From an uncultured Croceitalea sp. (lineage in GTDB: Bacteria > Bacteroidota > Bacteroidia > Flavobacteriales > Flavobacteriaceae), in the NCBI GenBank assembly GCA_947495075.1, contig CANLXH010000001.1, forward strand, positions 1,674,001 through 1,738,000: DNA of 64,000 bases, read 5' to 3'. Shown one piece after another: positions 1 to 8,853 of this stretch; position 1 is the first letter of the stretch, and each line of letters begins with the position of its first letter. The notes beneath the pieces are model-generated. The model saw only the letters and a program-made list of their open reading frames with translations, ran no database searches and was not told the DNA's origin. Both the position numbers and the translations under genes were made by a program.

Positions 1-1
1 C

Positions 2-271
2 CTTAGATTTTATACAGAGAGTGATATCAACGTAGTATCGGCCGACTATATAAAGTTAAGGGATATAACCTTTTCTTATGCTGTGCCTGAAGTAGTCAAC
101 AATATTCTTGACACTGACGAGATTAGTTTTCGCTTGCAACTTTCCAACGTGATGTTATGGAAAGCGAATAATAAAAATATAGATCCAGAATTCCACGATT
201 CTTTCCTTGGTACAAGGAGTAGCATTTTTAATCAAAAAACCATAACCGCCGGTTTTCACATTACCTTTTAA
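2..271 (+). CDS. SusC/RagA-type TonB-linked outer-membrane protein, C-terminal end (partial)
   Basis: The frame is open from the window edge and stops at 269-271, so only the last 89 or so residues are present. They contain YIKLRDITFSYAVP, a late-barrel block typical of SusC/RagA proteins, and finish in GFHITF, a terminus ending in an aromatic residue as in outer-membrane barrels. SusC proteins are TonB-driven outer-membrane channels that work with a SusD lipoprotein lid to import glycans or peptides. A SusD gene starts 26 bp downstream, which supports the call. The imported substrate cannot be told from this fragment. Confidence 0.85.
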   Translation, partial: LRFYTESDINVVSADYIKLRDITFSYAVPEVVNNILDTDEISFRLQLSNVMLWKANNKNIDPEFHDSFLGTRSSIFNQKTITAGFHITF

Positions 272-297
272 TTATATCAACTTTAAAATAAAAATCA

Positions 298-1737
298 ATG
301 AAAATATTCTATATAAAAAAAATGGCTATTTCATTTATAATGGGAATTATGTTGGCTTCTTGCTCAGATGACTTTTTGGAAGTAGATGTGAATGGTCGCT
401 TAATAGCTGAAACAACGGAAGACTACAGTCAATTATTGAGCAGTCCTTTTTTAGCCGGATACTTTAGTCCTACCCGTATTGCCTTGTCTCCTGAAGTTTG
501 CATGTTGGAACCGTTTAATTCAGGAGTCTTTTTTCCAACAAAACTACCTGCTTTTCGGTGGCAGGATGATATCTATCTTCCTGATGATGATATTAATGAA
601 ATTTCAGAATTTGCTCGCAGTCTCTACACATACAATAAGATTATAAATGAAGTGCTGAATTCGAAAGGCGGTAGCGAAAGTGAGAAACTAAGTCTACAAG
701 CCGAAGCTTATGCCGGGAGAGCATGGACTTATTTCCAACTTATTAATTATTTTGGAAAACCTTATGACCCAGCCACTTCCAGTACAGATCTTGGTTTTCC
801 AATTATTACCGAATCAGATATTACACAGACGAATTTTGAACAAGGAACTGTTGAAGATGTCTATCAATTCATACTTGATGATTTAAATAAAGCCATTCCA
901 AATTTACCCGATACATTCAATCGATTACGGATGTCTTTGGGTGCAGGCAAAGCTTTGTTGGCTAAAGTGCACATTTTCATGGGAGATTATGGACAAGGTT
1001 TGGATAATTTAAACGAGGCCTTTATACACTTTGACGCGGCTCCATTAGAGGTAGGTATATATGATTACAATATAACAACTTTGCCCGGCGGAGTTCATGC
1101 GCTTGGCTTTTTAGGACCTGGATTCGTAAATGCTAATGTAAATATTGAGAACCCCTATAGTAGGGAAAATATTAATTTTGATGGGTTTTTTGGTGCCGAA
1201 TTATTATTGGCTCCAGAAACAACCATGCTTTACGGTGCAACAGATATTAGACGTAATCACTTTTTCTCTAACTCTGCAAATGCTTTTGCGCCTCCGTTTG
1301 CATTGCCCAATATTTTAAGATTAACTTCAGGTCCTTCCGCTCCTTATGGAATAAACATTCCTGATCTATATCTATTACGAGCTGAATGTAAATTAAGATT
1401 GAATAATATTGATGGGGCAATCGAAGATTTACAATTTTTAAGAAGTCATAGAATGCCTGTGACGGATGCTTCCTTACCTGCGGGTTTATCCAAAGACGAG
1501 CTTTTAATATTTACAATAGAAGAACGTACAAGGGAATTCGCCGTTAGGGGCATGGAATGGTTTACAACCAGAAGGTTGTTTACCGATCCATTGTTTAGTG
1601 GTAAAACCCATACGCACACCATCTACAATACGGATGGAACTATCAAAGAAACCTTTGTTTTAACTCCAGAGCGCCTAGTGGTAAGGTTTAACAAAAGATT
1701 CATCAACCAAAACCCCAATTTCACAAATAACCCATGA
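298..1737 (+). CDS. SusD/RagB family nutrient-binding outer-membrane lipoprotein
   Basis: This 479-residue protein begins with a short basic stretch, a hydrophobic segment and the lipobox LASC, giving Cys22 as the lipidated residue followed by SDDF, a usual Bacteroidota surface-export context. The body has SusD features: an early YTYNKIINEVL helix, AEAYAGRAWTYFQLINYFGKPY, KALLAKVHIFMGDY (TPR-like helices), and the C-terminal block PDLYLLRAECKLRLNN followed by IEERTREFAVRGMEWFTTRRL, which is the signature end of the family. It sits directly behind the SusC end, so the two form a SusCD uptake complex. No glycoside hydrolase or sulfatase is nearby to hint at a glycan; the thioredoxin-fold genes that follow say little about the substrate. 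Confidence 0.93.
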   Translation: MKIFYIKKMAISFIMGIMLASCSDDFLEVDVNGRLIAETTEDYSQLLSSPFLAGYFSPTRIALSPEVCMLEPFNSGVFFPTKLPAFRWQDDIYLPDDDINEISEFARSLYTYNKIINEVLNSKGGSESEKLSLQAEAYAGRAWTYFQLINYFGKPYDPATSSTDLGFPIITESDITQTNFEQGTVEDVYQFILDDLNKAIPNLPDTFNRLRMSLGAGKALLAKVHIFMGDYGQGLDNLNEAFIHFDAAPLEVGIYDYNITTLPGGVHALGFLGPGFVNANVNIENPYSRENINFDGFFGAELLLAPETTMLYGATDIRRNHFFSNSANAFAPPFALPNILRLTSGPSAPYGINIPDLYLLRAECKLRLNNIDGAIEDLQFLRSHRMPVTDASLPAGLSKDELLIFTIEERTREFAVRGMEWFTTRRLFTDPLFSGKTHTHTIYNTDGTIKETFVLTPERLVVRFNKRFINQNPNFTNNP

Positions 1738-1892
1738 TAAAAAGAGTTAAAAAATAATAATCTCAAGGGTATTATCGAGTCGGTTCCAATTGACAGAAAC
1801 AATAACAACTGGTAAAACTCGATTATTGGCTCAGGCTATAAATAAAGACACGATAGTAATTTATACATCAATCAAGATTAAAAGCGCTTAAG

Positions 1893-3152
1893 ATGAAAAA
1901 AAGTATCCTCAATATTACTGTATTGATATTACACGTATTTGCATTCTCCCAGACAGAAGGTATTAAATGGGTAAAAACAACCGAAGGAAAGACATTTGAA
2001 CAGGTAAAGACCATGGCCAAGGAACAAAATAAACAGATCTTTTTGGATTTCTTTACTGTTTGGTGCGGACCCTGTAGACAAATGGACAAAAATGTATTCT
2101 CAAAGCAAAAAATCGGTGAGGTATATAATACTCACTTTATTAATTACAAAATTGACGCGGAGAAGACCATAGGCATAGAACTTGCTAACTTTTTTAAGGT
2201 AACAGGTTATCCCACCTACATTTATCTTGATGTGGATGGAAATCTAATTACCCGAAGATTAGGTGCTGAAGGTGAAATAAATACCGTTTCAAATATGTTG
2301 GTTTTTACCCAACAAATCATTAACGGACAAAAGCTAAAAACTTTCACTGATTATCAAAGAGAATATGATAATGGTAACCGTGAAGAGGATTTTCTTAGAA
2401 TATACATCAGTAAACTACACAAAGAGACAAAGAAAACTACACCTACTGAATTAACTATGGAATGGGTCAATGCGATTCCTGAGTTGGAAAGGTTTGAAAA
2501 TAAAGAGGACAGAAAACTATTGATTTTTGAATCCAATGCCAAACCTGGTAATGAAGTTTATAAATTAATAGTGGATAATTTAGAAAAGTTCCCATACCTC
2601 CATACAAAAGAAAATAAGATAAATTGGATTAAAAATGGGCTTAATGCCCATAAATCTGATTCTCTCTCCACAGCTAGTCTTTCTTTCTTAAAGGAAATTT
2701 ATATCCATGATTTTCCAGAATATGGATCAGTAGGTGTCGAGTATTTTGAGCTTTTAGAAGCACGCAGGAGTGGAATGTCTGATAAAGATTATTTGAAGGG
2801 ATATTTTGATTTTGTGAAAAAGTATCATTTGAAACCTACCACACATGAATTTATTTATATAGAAATGTTAGGAATGGAAATGGCAAAGAAAGAGCATTTT
2901 GAATTGGTACTTCCAGAAGTAAAAAAAATAGCCCAAGATGCTCATGAACATGCCGTTTCACAGTTTATTTATGTGTATTTTCTTTATAAATCAGGAAAAC
3001 AAGAGCAAGCAAAGGTACATATTAATAAGAATAAAGATTTACTTCTTTCTTTTGCCAAGAGTGATAAAGGACATCGGTTTATGCCTAATATGATTAAACA
3101 AATAAAGACCATTGAGGTTGGTGGAAAATTAAATCCCATTTCATTTTTCTAA
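1893..3152 (+). CDS. Exported thioredoxin-domain protein with long helical C-terminus
   Basis: The 419-residue product starts with MKKSILNITVLILHVFAFSQ, a signal peptide ending in FSQ. Residues of about 30-140 form a thioredoxin-like domain with FFTVWCGPCRQMDKNVF (Cys58, Cys61) and the cis-Pro loop GYPTYIYLD, the layout of the thioredoxin_7/DsbD-gamma-like group. The remaining 270 or so residues are charged and helical and I do not recognise them. A periplasmic thiol-disulfide role is likely from the motif; the partner is unknown. It lies 155 bp behind susD in the same direction, and such redox proteins often accompany SusCD operons in Bacteroidota, so cotranscription is possible but unproven. 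Confidence 0.85.
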   Translation: MKKSILNITVLILHVFAFSQTEGIKWVKTTEGKTFEQVKTMAKEQNKQIFLDFFTVWCGPCRQMDKNVFSKQKIGEVYNTHFINYKIDAEKTIGIELANFFKVTGYPTYIYLDVDGNLITRRLGAEGEINTVSNMLVFTQQIINGQKLKTFTDYQREYDNGNREEDFLRIYISKLHKETKKTTPTELTMEWVNAIPELERFENKEDRKLLIFESNAKPGNEVYKLIVDNLEKFPYLHTKENKINWIKNGLNAHKSDSLSTASLSFLKEIYIHDFPEYGSVGVEYFELLEARRSGMSDKDYLKGYFDFVKKYHLKPTTHEFIYIEMLGMEMAKKEHFELVLPEVKKIAQDAHEHAVSQFIYVYFLYKSGKQEQAKVHINKNKDLLLSFAKSDKGHRFMPNMIKQIKTIEVGGKLNPISFF

Positions 3153-3473
3153 AAATTCTTTTTGAAATCATCGTATTACAATATCATTATCAGAAAGAAA
3201 CACCTTCTTCTCAAAAGTAGGGTCTGCTTTTGGCATTAATTAGCTTATAAAAGTTTGTTTAATACTGCATTGATGAATCATAGCGAGGAAAATTCAATTG
3301 TCCATAGCGTATATAACCGATATAAATCAATATCATGAATGGTTAGAAAAAGTGATTATGATTATTAAGAAACATGAACACCAGTTCCCTTCTATATTAA
3401 CCTATTTTCTAACCTCTATGAGATGAATTATTTGCCAATAAGTACAAAAAACTTAAACTATAAATTAAATAAA
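3153..3473. other. Intergenic region, 321 bp
   Basis: AT-rich spacer between two exported thioredoxin-fold genes. I see no gene, no convincing hairpin terminator and no exact TAnnTTTG promoter element. TATAAAAGTTTG near 3246-3258 resembles one loosely but has the wrong spacing. The leader of the next gene presumably holds its promoter. Confidence 0.4.
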
Positions 3474-4484
3474 ATGAAAAAAATTATCCTCGTAGGACTA
3501 TGTGCCTTATCAAGTCTGTCTTGTAAGCAAGAACAGCCCCAAAAAGATTATGTAACGTTTTCAGGGAAGATACTACATCAAAATTCAGATTCCCTAAGGT
3601 TATTTTCAGAAAAATATACTAAGGTAATCAAAGTAAACAGAGATGGTTCATTTTCAGATACATTGAAAATAACTAATGGCAGGCATATGCTTGCTGATGG
3701 AAAAGAGATAATCCCTATATATTTAAAGAATGGATATGACCTTAGATTAACTTTAGATGCAAAAAAGTTTGTTGAAACGATGAGGTATCAAGGTATCGGC
3801 GCTGAAACGAATGATTACCTTGTTAAAAAAGCATTGATAGAAATCAAATCTCTTACAGGTTCAGAACTTTATGAACTGGAAAATAAAGCTTTCGACTCTA
3901 AAATAGAAGATACTTTTGGCAAGATTAATAATTTATTAGCAACAGCAAAAGATATAGATTCTACTTTTATAGTTGATGAAAGAGTTATTATTAAACGTGT
4001 AAAAGACTACATAACAAATTCTTATGAAGAAAAACAATATATAGCCACTGTTTTAGCAAAGGGAAATGTTTCTCCAGAATTTATTGATTATGAAAATTAT
4101 TATGGTGGAACTATTTCATTGAATGACTTAAAAGGGAAATATGTTTATGTTGATATATGGGCAACATGGTGCAAACCATGTATAGGCGAAATTCCCAGTT
4201 TGAAAAAACTGGAAAAAGAGTATAGTGATAAGAACATAGAATTTGTAAGTATTTCAATAGATAATCAAAAGGACTATGAAAAATGGAGGGAAATGGTTGA
4301 AAACGATGAATTGGGAGGTATACAGTTATACGCAAAAGAGGACCAAACCTTTATGGAAGCCTACAAGGTATCAGGTATTCCTAGATTTATACTAATTGAT
4401 CCCCATGGTTATATCGTCAATGCTAATGCACCAAGGCCTTCTGATTTAGATATAAAAATTTTATTAGACAATTTACCAATTTAA
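3474..4484 (+). CDS. TlpA/ResA-type lipoprotein thiol-disulfide oxidoreductase
   Basis: I take the ATG at 3474, since it gives a clean lipoprotein signal (MKKIILVGLCALSSLSC, lipidated Cys17) whereas the in-frame ATG at 3423 adds 17 polar residues. The N-terminal part (about 25-210) looks like the DUF4369-type beta-rich domain of Bacteroidota TlpA proteins (VTFSGKILHQNSDSLRLF). The C-terminal part (about 210-336) is a TlpA-like thioredoxin fold with DIWATWCKPCIGEIPSL (Cys233, Cys236) and the cis-Pro loop SGIPRFILIDPHG. It should be an envelope-anchored disulfide reductase or isomerase. Substrate unknown; cytochrome c maturation proteins are one known client of the family, but none is adjacent. 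Confidence 0.88.
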   Translation: MKKIILVGLCALSSLSCKQEQPQKDYVTFSGKILHQNSDSLRLFSEKYTKVIKVNRDGSFSDTLKITNGRHMLADGKEIIPIYLKNGYDLRLTLDAKKFVETMRYQGIGAETNDYLVKKALIEIKSLTGSELYELENKAFDSKIEDTFGKINNLLATAKDIDSTFIVDERVIIKRVKDYITNSYEEKQYIATVLAKGNVSPEFIDYENYYGGTISLNDLKGKYVYVDIWATWCKPCIGEIPSLKKLEKEYSDKNIEFVSISIDNQKDYEKWREMVENDELGGIQLYAKEDQTFMEAYKVSGIPRFILIDPHGYIVNANAPRPSDLDIKILLDNLPI

Positions 4485-4517
4485 AATATGTCATTTGATT
4501 TAGCCTGATATCGAGAC

Positions 4518-4787
4518 CTATCGTGCTCGCCCCAATTGTATATTCTCCAGTATATCCAATATCATGAGACGTAGGTCATATTTGGGTTTCCAATCCAAAT
4601 CCGTTCGGGTAATGGAATCATCAGTGCTCTCAGACCATCTCTCGGTTATACCTTGTCGGAAATCAGGTTTATATTTAATCTCAAAATTTGGGTAGTACTT
4701 TTTTAAATTCCAGTAGATTTCATCTGGAGTAAAACTCATTGTCGCTAGATTATAAGAGGTTCTAAAACTATCCACAACCAATATCAA
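4518..4787 (-). pseudogene. Remnant of an SDR-type L-threonine 3-dehydrogenase (C-terminal tail only)
   Basis: Only about 89 residues are open. They run SYNLATMSFTPDEI, then NFEIKYKPDFRQGI, then WSESTDDSITRTDLDWKPKYDL, which from memory corresponds closely to the last quarter of the SDR-type (UDP-galactose-4-epimerase-like) L-threonine dehydrogenase found widely in Flavobacteriaceae. The NAD-binding GxxGxxG motif and the Tyr-x3-Lys catalytic pair, which belong to the missing N-terminal 220 or so residues, are absent: upstream on this strand the sequence runs into the leader of the 4901 gene. I infer a gene truncated by deletion. It could also be a tiny expressed fragment, but it lacks everything needed for catalysis. 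Confidence 0.6.
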
Positions 4788-4900
4788 TATTTAACATTTT
4801 ATTCCTTTTAAAGAGGTAGGGTAATTGATAACTAAGTTGTTTTAGTATTGAAAAGTTGGGACTAAAAATTCCATTAACCTACTATTAATTTAAAATAAAA

Positions 4901-5497
4901 ATGAAAATGAGAAAATTAAGTGCATTGCTAAAGGTAATACTTATCGCTACTATAATTGTAGCTTGTGAGAACGATTCGGCTATGGAAGAAGAACCGCTAT
5001 CTGATGAGTTATCAATTGAAGAGATAATAGACGACTTGGATAAAGAAAAGGAAGAAGAACCTCAAGAATCCGGAAATTCAATCATCTACATCGAAAACCT
5101 TCAAGATTTGGAAGGCTTATGGGAAGTCAAGGAAATTAGAAATAAACAATCAGGAGGAGAATTTGTTACTGTAGATACAATAGATCCGAGTAAGTTATTT
5201 TATCCTGTAACTTCCGATAGTTTCTCTGATATTAAATTTATAAAACTAGAAGGAGATGAAATATCTTTAATCGATAACGACGGAGAGACTATTTTAAATT
5301 CATTTAAAGCCTCCAATTACGTTACTTCCTTAGGAACTCTCATTAGAGGGCTATTTATTGTAGATTTAAGTGCAATTGCCATGACCGATAAATCTAGTTC
5401 GAGGATGGTCGTAATCTCTGTTAATGGAGACCTCAGGTTAGGACAGCCCTCGGGCAGAAATGAAAGGTTAAGTTATAGACTGGAAAAAGTAAATTAA
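4901..5497 (+). CDS. Hypothetical lipoprotein
   Basis: The 198-residue product has a hydrophobic leader ending IIVAC (Cys22), a lipobox, followed by a very acidic linker (about residues 25-58, rich in Glu and Asp). The folded part, about 60-198, contains LQDLEGLWEVKEIRNK, reminiscent of lipocalin-like/META-type Bacteroidota lipoproteins that start with a GLWxV strand. I do not recognise a named family. An alternative start at 4907 removes two residues only. It is convergent with the msrA-like gene at 5531 and stands alone; the leader ends in an A-rich stretch typical of this genome. Confidence 0.6.
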   Translation: MKMRKLSALLKVILIATIIVACENDSAMEEEPLSDELSIEEIIDDLDKEKEEEPQESGNSIIYIENLQDLEGLWEVKEIRNKQSGGEFVTVDTIDPSKLFYPVTSDSFSDIKFIKLEGDEISLIDNDGETILNSFKASNYVTSLGTLIRGLFIVDLSAIAMTDKSSSRMVVISVNGDLRLGQPSGRNERLSYRLEKVN

Positions 5498-5530
5498 ACC
5501 ACAGAATACAATTACAAGTTTTTCTCGAAA

Positions 5531-6064
5531 CTAGCTGACAACAAGCTCCATAAGATTAGTACTTGTTAATTTCTTTGGAAATTTTTTGAGAAGTAGCTTT
5601 AGTTTTGGAGCTATGAATTTCTTACAAAAAGGTTTTTTTGGATTGCTAAAATAGTAATTTACATATTCTTCTTTCGTTGGCTTAAAACTTCTGAAGGGGT
5701 ATACTTTGGTTACTAGCAAATTATTAAAATCTTTTTGTAAGTCATCTAGTATTTGCTTGGCTTCTTCTGCTTGTGTTTTACAATACGTGTAGACAGCTGA
5801 ACGGTATTTTGTTCGAAAAGAATGGTTTGATGTACTTTTATGGGTGTGCAGATGAATTTCAATAAGGTCTTTCAAGTTAATAAGAGCAGAATCATAATGT
5901 ATTATCACTGCCTCTGAAAAAGTAAAGTTGAGACCAACTGAAGCGACAAAACCTTGCTCAACGCTTACTACACCATTTAAAGATTGAAATACTGCTTCGG
6001 TACACCAATGGCAACCTCCACCCAAAGCTATTTTCTTCCTATTATTAATTTCAACTTTATTCAT
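5531..6064 (-). CDS. Divergent peptide-methionine (S)-S-oxide reductase (MsrA-like)
   Basis: MsrA reduces the S-epimer of methionine sulfoxide in free or protein-bound form. The active-site block is ALGGGCHWCTEAVF, with the catalytic Cys18 in place but Phe of the usual GCFW replaced by His, and an extra Cys21. Downstream, YRSAVYTYC matches the conserved YRS segment, while the usual HAE and HDPT segments are replaced (FSEAVIIHYD, THKSTSNHS), so the protein is clearly divergent. At 177 residues it is of normal length. It is the last gene of the minus-strand run that begins with msrB, and its start lies 4 bp after the stop of the Rieske-ThDP gene. Activity is likely but not certain given the altered substrate pocket. 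Confidence 0.75.
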   Translation of the reverse strand: MNKVEINNRKKIALGGGCHWCTEAVFQSLNGVVSVEQGFVASVGLNFTFSEAVIIHYDSALINLKDLIEIHLHTHKSTSNHSFRTKYRSAVYTYCKTQAEEAKQILDDLQKDFNNLLVTKVYPFRSFKPTKEEYVNYYFSNPKKPFCKKFIAPKLKLLLKKFPKKLTSTNLMELVVS

Positions 6065-6068
6065 TTTA

Positions 6069-8024
6069 CTATACTAATTGTACATCAGTAATAATTTCTA
6101 AAAGCCCCGGACCGCTATGGGACATCAATTTATCGATAGCTCCAGATAATTCAGATTTTTTATTCACCTTAAGTCCTAAAGCACCGCAACCATTTGCAAA
6201 TTCTGCAAAATCGGGGTTAACCAAATCCGTTTGCCATACATCAAAGGCACCAGCGCGCTGTTCCTTAGAGATTTTCCCTAGCTCATTATTGTTCAAAATA
6301 ACCACCTTTATAGGCATGTTATATTTTACCGCTGTAGTTAATTCGGCAAGGTATTGGCAGAAACCACCGTCTCCAGCTACCGCAATAATTGGGCGGTTAT
6401 TTCCTACCGCCGCCCAAGCTCCCATTGCTGCTGGAAAAGCGAATCCTATAGAACCAAGATATCCCGACATCAAAAAGGACTGTTGACAGGACTCAAAATA
6501 GCGTCCTAAGGAATAGGCATTATTACCTACATCAACACATATTACAGCATTTTTGGGAACCTGTTTCGTAAGTTCATCAAATACAGCAATAGAACTTATA
6601 CCCTTATTATTGGTTTCCAATAATCGTTTTTGTTTTTCGGCTCTCCAGATTTTCCATCTCTCTGAAATTTCTAAGGTATGGTCCGTTTTATTTACTTTAT
6701 TTATATATTGCTCATTAAGCAACTGTACGGTAACCGATATTTCCCCCCAGAGAGCTGCATCTATCTTATGAAACTTACTCAACGCCAGAGGGTCAAAATC
6801 TATTTGAATTAGCTTTTTCTTAGAAGTAATTCCCGTGTGGTTAGAAAAGGATGCTCCTATAACTAAAAGCACATCAGATTCGTTCATAAAATAAGAAGCG
6901 ATTGGTGTACCACTTCGTCCCAAAACACCGCCTGCCAAAGGATGCATATCCGAAATCAATCCCTTAGCTTTAAAAGTTGTCAATACAGGGCATTTTAGTT
7001 TTTCTGCAAACGTTACTACTGAGTCCATATGAAAGCGTGCGCCATGACCAACTATGATGACAGGTCTTTGTGCCTCAGAAAGCATTTGCACTGCTTTATC
7101 CAACATCTTTTTTGGGGGAGAAATTTCCATAGTCGTGATTCTTCCCTCAGGAGTTTGGGCTTCTACATTCTTTCTGATTTTTACTGTTTGAACATCATCT
7201 GGGAAAGTGAGATGCGAAACATCTCTTCTTAAAAGAGCCTGTTTTATGGCCAACGCCATAAGTTCGCTATGGTCACTATTTTCTAGTACGCGATGATTGA
7301 ATTCTGCTACCGTGGAAAAAGCACGTACCAAATCTACTTCTTGAAAATTACCCGTTCCGACAACTTGAGTCGCAACTTGACCCGTAAGTGCAAGGATTGG
7401 CGCTCTATCTACTTTAGCATCCCATAAACCAGTAAACATATTGGTACTTCCTGGACCTGCAATAGCAAAACAGGCGGCGGGCTTTCCTGTTAACTTACCA
7501 TAAGCCGAGGCGGCAAAAGAAGCCGCGCCTTCGTGTCTAATACCTATGTATTTTAAATTGCCCTTTTCTTCTTGTCTTCTAAATGCATCTGCCAGACCTA
7601 AATTGGAATGCCCAACCATACCAAAAACTCTGTTCACCCCCCAATTAACCATTGTTTCGACCATAAGGTCGGAAACAGTAGTTTCATGCGGTGCTTCTGT
7701 TTCCAAACCAACATAAATAGCATCTTCCTTAATTTTGAGGGGAAAGGTCTCCAAGCCATCATCAAAATCTCCAGAACTTCCTCCATGTGGACAAAAATCC
7801 CAACCATGCCATGGACATCGTAACAGACCATTTTCTATAGACCCCTCCCCTAACGGTCCACCCTGGTGTGGACATTCGTTTTCTAAAGCTGTAAATTCAC
7901 CTTTATAATGCGATAAGCACAGGTCTTTGTGCCCAGCCGTTACAGTCATAACTCGACCTTCTGCAAGCTTTTTTCTGTTATCTAATACCTTGTGCCAAAT
8001 TGTTTTGGTTGATGTATCGTCCAT
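6069..8024 (-). CDS. Rieske [2Fe-2S] domain fused to a ThDP-dependent pyruvate oxidase/decarboxylase-like enzyme
   Basis: Two modules are joined in 651 residues. Residues of about 8-108 are a Rieske domain with CPHQGG (Cys51, His53) and CPWHGW (Cys70, His73), the complete cluster ligand set. Residues of about 113-651 are a thiamine-diphosphate enzyme: catalytic Glu164 in GIRHEGAASFA, the central domain with a Rossmann-like fold, and the Mg/ThDP motif starting GDGG at 551 and ending in NNN at 578-580. The closest relatives by overall pattern are pyruvate oxidase (PoxB), acetolactate synthase and related 2-oxoacid enzymes. The Rieske domain could accept electrons from a 2-oxoacid oxidation, which is inference. 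The gene is embedded among Msr, OsmC and redoxin genes, 16 bp after the DUF427 gene. Confidence 0.9.
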   Translation of the reverse strand: MDDTSTKTIWHKVLDNRKKLAEGRVMTVTAGHKDLCLSHYKGEFTALENECPHQGGPLGEGSIENGLLRCPWHGWDFCPHGGSSGDFDDGLETFPLKIKEDAIYVGLETEAPHETTVSDLMVETMVNWGVNRVFGMVGHSNLGLADAFRRQEEKGNLKYIGIRHEGAASFAASAYGKLTGKPAACFAIAGPGSTNMFTGLWDAKVDRAPILALTGQVATQVVGTGNFQEVDLVRAFSTVAEFNHRVLENSDHSELMALAIKQALLRRDVSHLTFPDDVQTVKIRKNVEAQTPEGRITTMEISPPKKMLDKAVQMLSEAQRPVIIVGHGARFHMDSVVTFAEKLKCPVLTTFKAKGLISDMHPLAGGVLGRSGTPIASYFMNESDVLLVIGASFSNHTGITSKKKLIQIDFDPLALSKFHKIDAALWGEISVTVQLLNEQYINKVNKTDHTLEISERWKIWRAEKQKRLLETNNKGISSIAVFDELTKQVPKNAVICVDVGNNAYSLGRYFESCQQSFLMSGYLGSIGFAFPAAMGAWAAVGNNRPIIAVAGDGGFCQYLAELTTAVKYNMPIKVVILNNNELGKISKEQRAGAFDVWQTDLVNPDFAEFANGCGALGLKVNKKSELSGAIDKLMSHSGPGLLEIITDVQLV

Positions 8025-8040
8025 GTGGGGTTACTTATTT

Positions 8041-8322
8041 TTATTGGGTTACTTCTACTCCATTCCAGAATGCAACATAATCCTTTATTTCCTTGGCAAG
8101 CGCAGAAGGGTTAGGGTAGTACCAGGCAGCATCTTGATTAACTTTACCGTCTACCTCTAACGAATAATAAGATGCTACTCCTTTCCATGGGCAAGTAGTA
8201 TGCAACTCTGTAGGTTTTAAATACTCTTTATTAACACTCTCTGGCGGAAAATAATGGTTGTTCTCAATAATTTTTGTTTCATTGCTCTCCGCAATAATTT
8301 GATTGTTCCAAATTGCTTTCAT
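8041..8322 (-). CDS. DUF427 family small protein
   Basis: This 93-residue protein has the DUF427 pattern: KAIWNNQIIAES near the N-terminus, YFPPESVN, then THTTCPWKG-like LHTTCPWKGVASYYSLEV and AAWYYPNPS towards the C-terminus. The family adopts a compact beta-rich fold and its function is not established. It lies between the redoxin and the Rieske-ThDP gene, with 60 and 16 bp spacers, in the msrB-led run, so a role in the same stress response is a guess from context only. Confidence 0.85.
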   Translation of the reverse strand: MKAIWNNQIIAESNETKIIENNHYFPPESVNKEYLKPTELHTTCPWKGVASYYSLEVDGKVNQDAAWYYPNPSALAKEIKDYVAFWNGVEVTQ

Positions 8323-8382
8323 AGTCTACTATTTTTATTTATTTGCTATTGGTCTTACATGGTTTATAATCCAGTGGTTAAA

Positions 8383-8853
8383 TCATTCTTTAATATCCAC
8401 TTGGTTCAGTTCATTTATTTTCAAATCAATCCTAAGTAGTGCTTTATTTGGGTCGGACCCGAATATGGATTGCACTATATTTCCATCTTTATCAAGAAGA
8501 ATCCAATGAGGAGTTCCACCAGCTTCGTATAATGTAAACGTTGTTGCCGGATGTACATCTCTGTAATAAGGAAAGCGGATATGAAATTCATCTTTGGCAC
8601 TTCTTAATTCTTCGTCAGAATATGTTCTTCCTTCAAAACGGGTATGGATGCCAACAACATTTATATTCGTTTTTTCATAAACTAATCGATTTGCATATGG
8701 AATGGCTCGTCCTTTACAACCAGGGCAACCCATATAAAAGAATAGGATGAGTAATGGTTTTCCCCTAAAATCTTTTAACAACGGTACTTTTTCATCAAAT
8801 AATGATTCTAAAGACCACTCTGGTAATTTCTTATGTTGTTCTAAACCGCTCAT
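8383..8853 (-). CDS. Cytosolic redoxin/TlpA-like thioredoxin-fold protein with CPGC motif
   Basis: The 156-residue protein has no signal peptide. Its fold is thioredoxin-like: the strand PLLILFFYMGCPGCKGRAIPYA carries Cys43 and Cys46 in an unusual CPGC arrangement, and the cis-Pro loop GGTPHWILLDKDG follows. It resembles the AhpC-TSA/redoxin families more than true thioredoxin. It may be a thiol peroxidase or a disulfide reductase. The start codon overlaps the stop of the upstream membrane-protein gene by 4 bp (ATGA), so translation of the two is coupled. Together with MsrA, MsrB and OsmC in this run, a role in thiol recycling is reasonable, though inferred. Confidence 0.75.
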   Translation of the reverse strand: MSGLEQHKKLPEWSLESLFDEKVPLLKDFRGKPLLILFFYMGCPGCKGRAIPYANRLVYEKTNINVVGIHTRFEGRTYSDEELRSAKDEFHIRFPYYRDVHPATTFTLYEAGGTPHWILLDKDGNIVQSIFGSDPNKALLRIDLKINELNQVDIKE

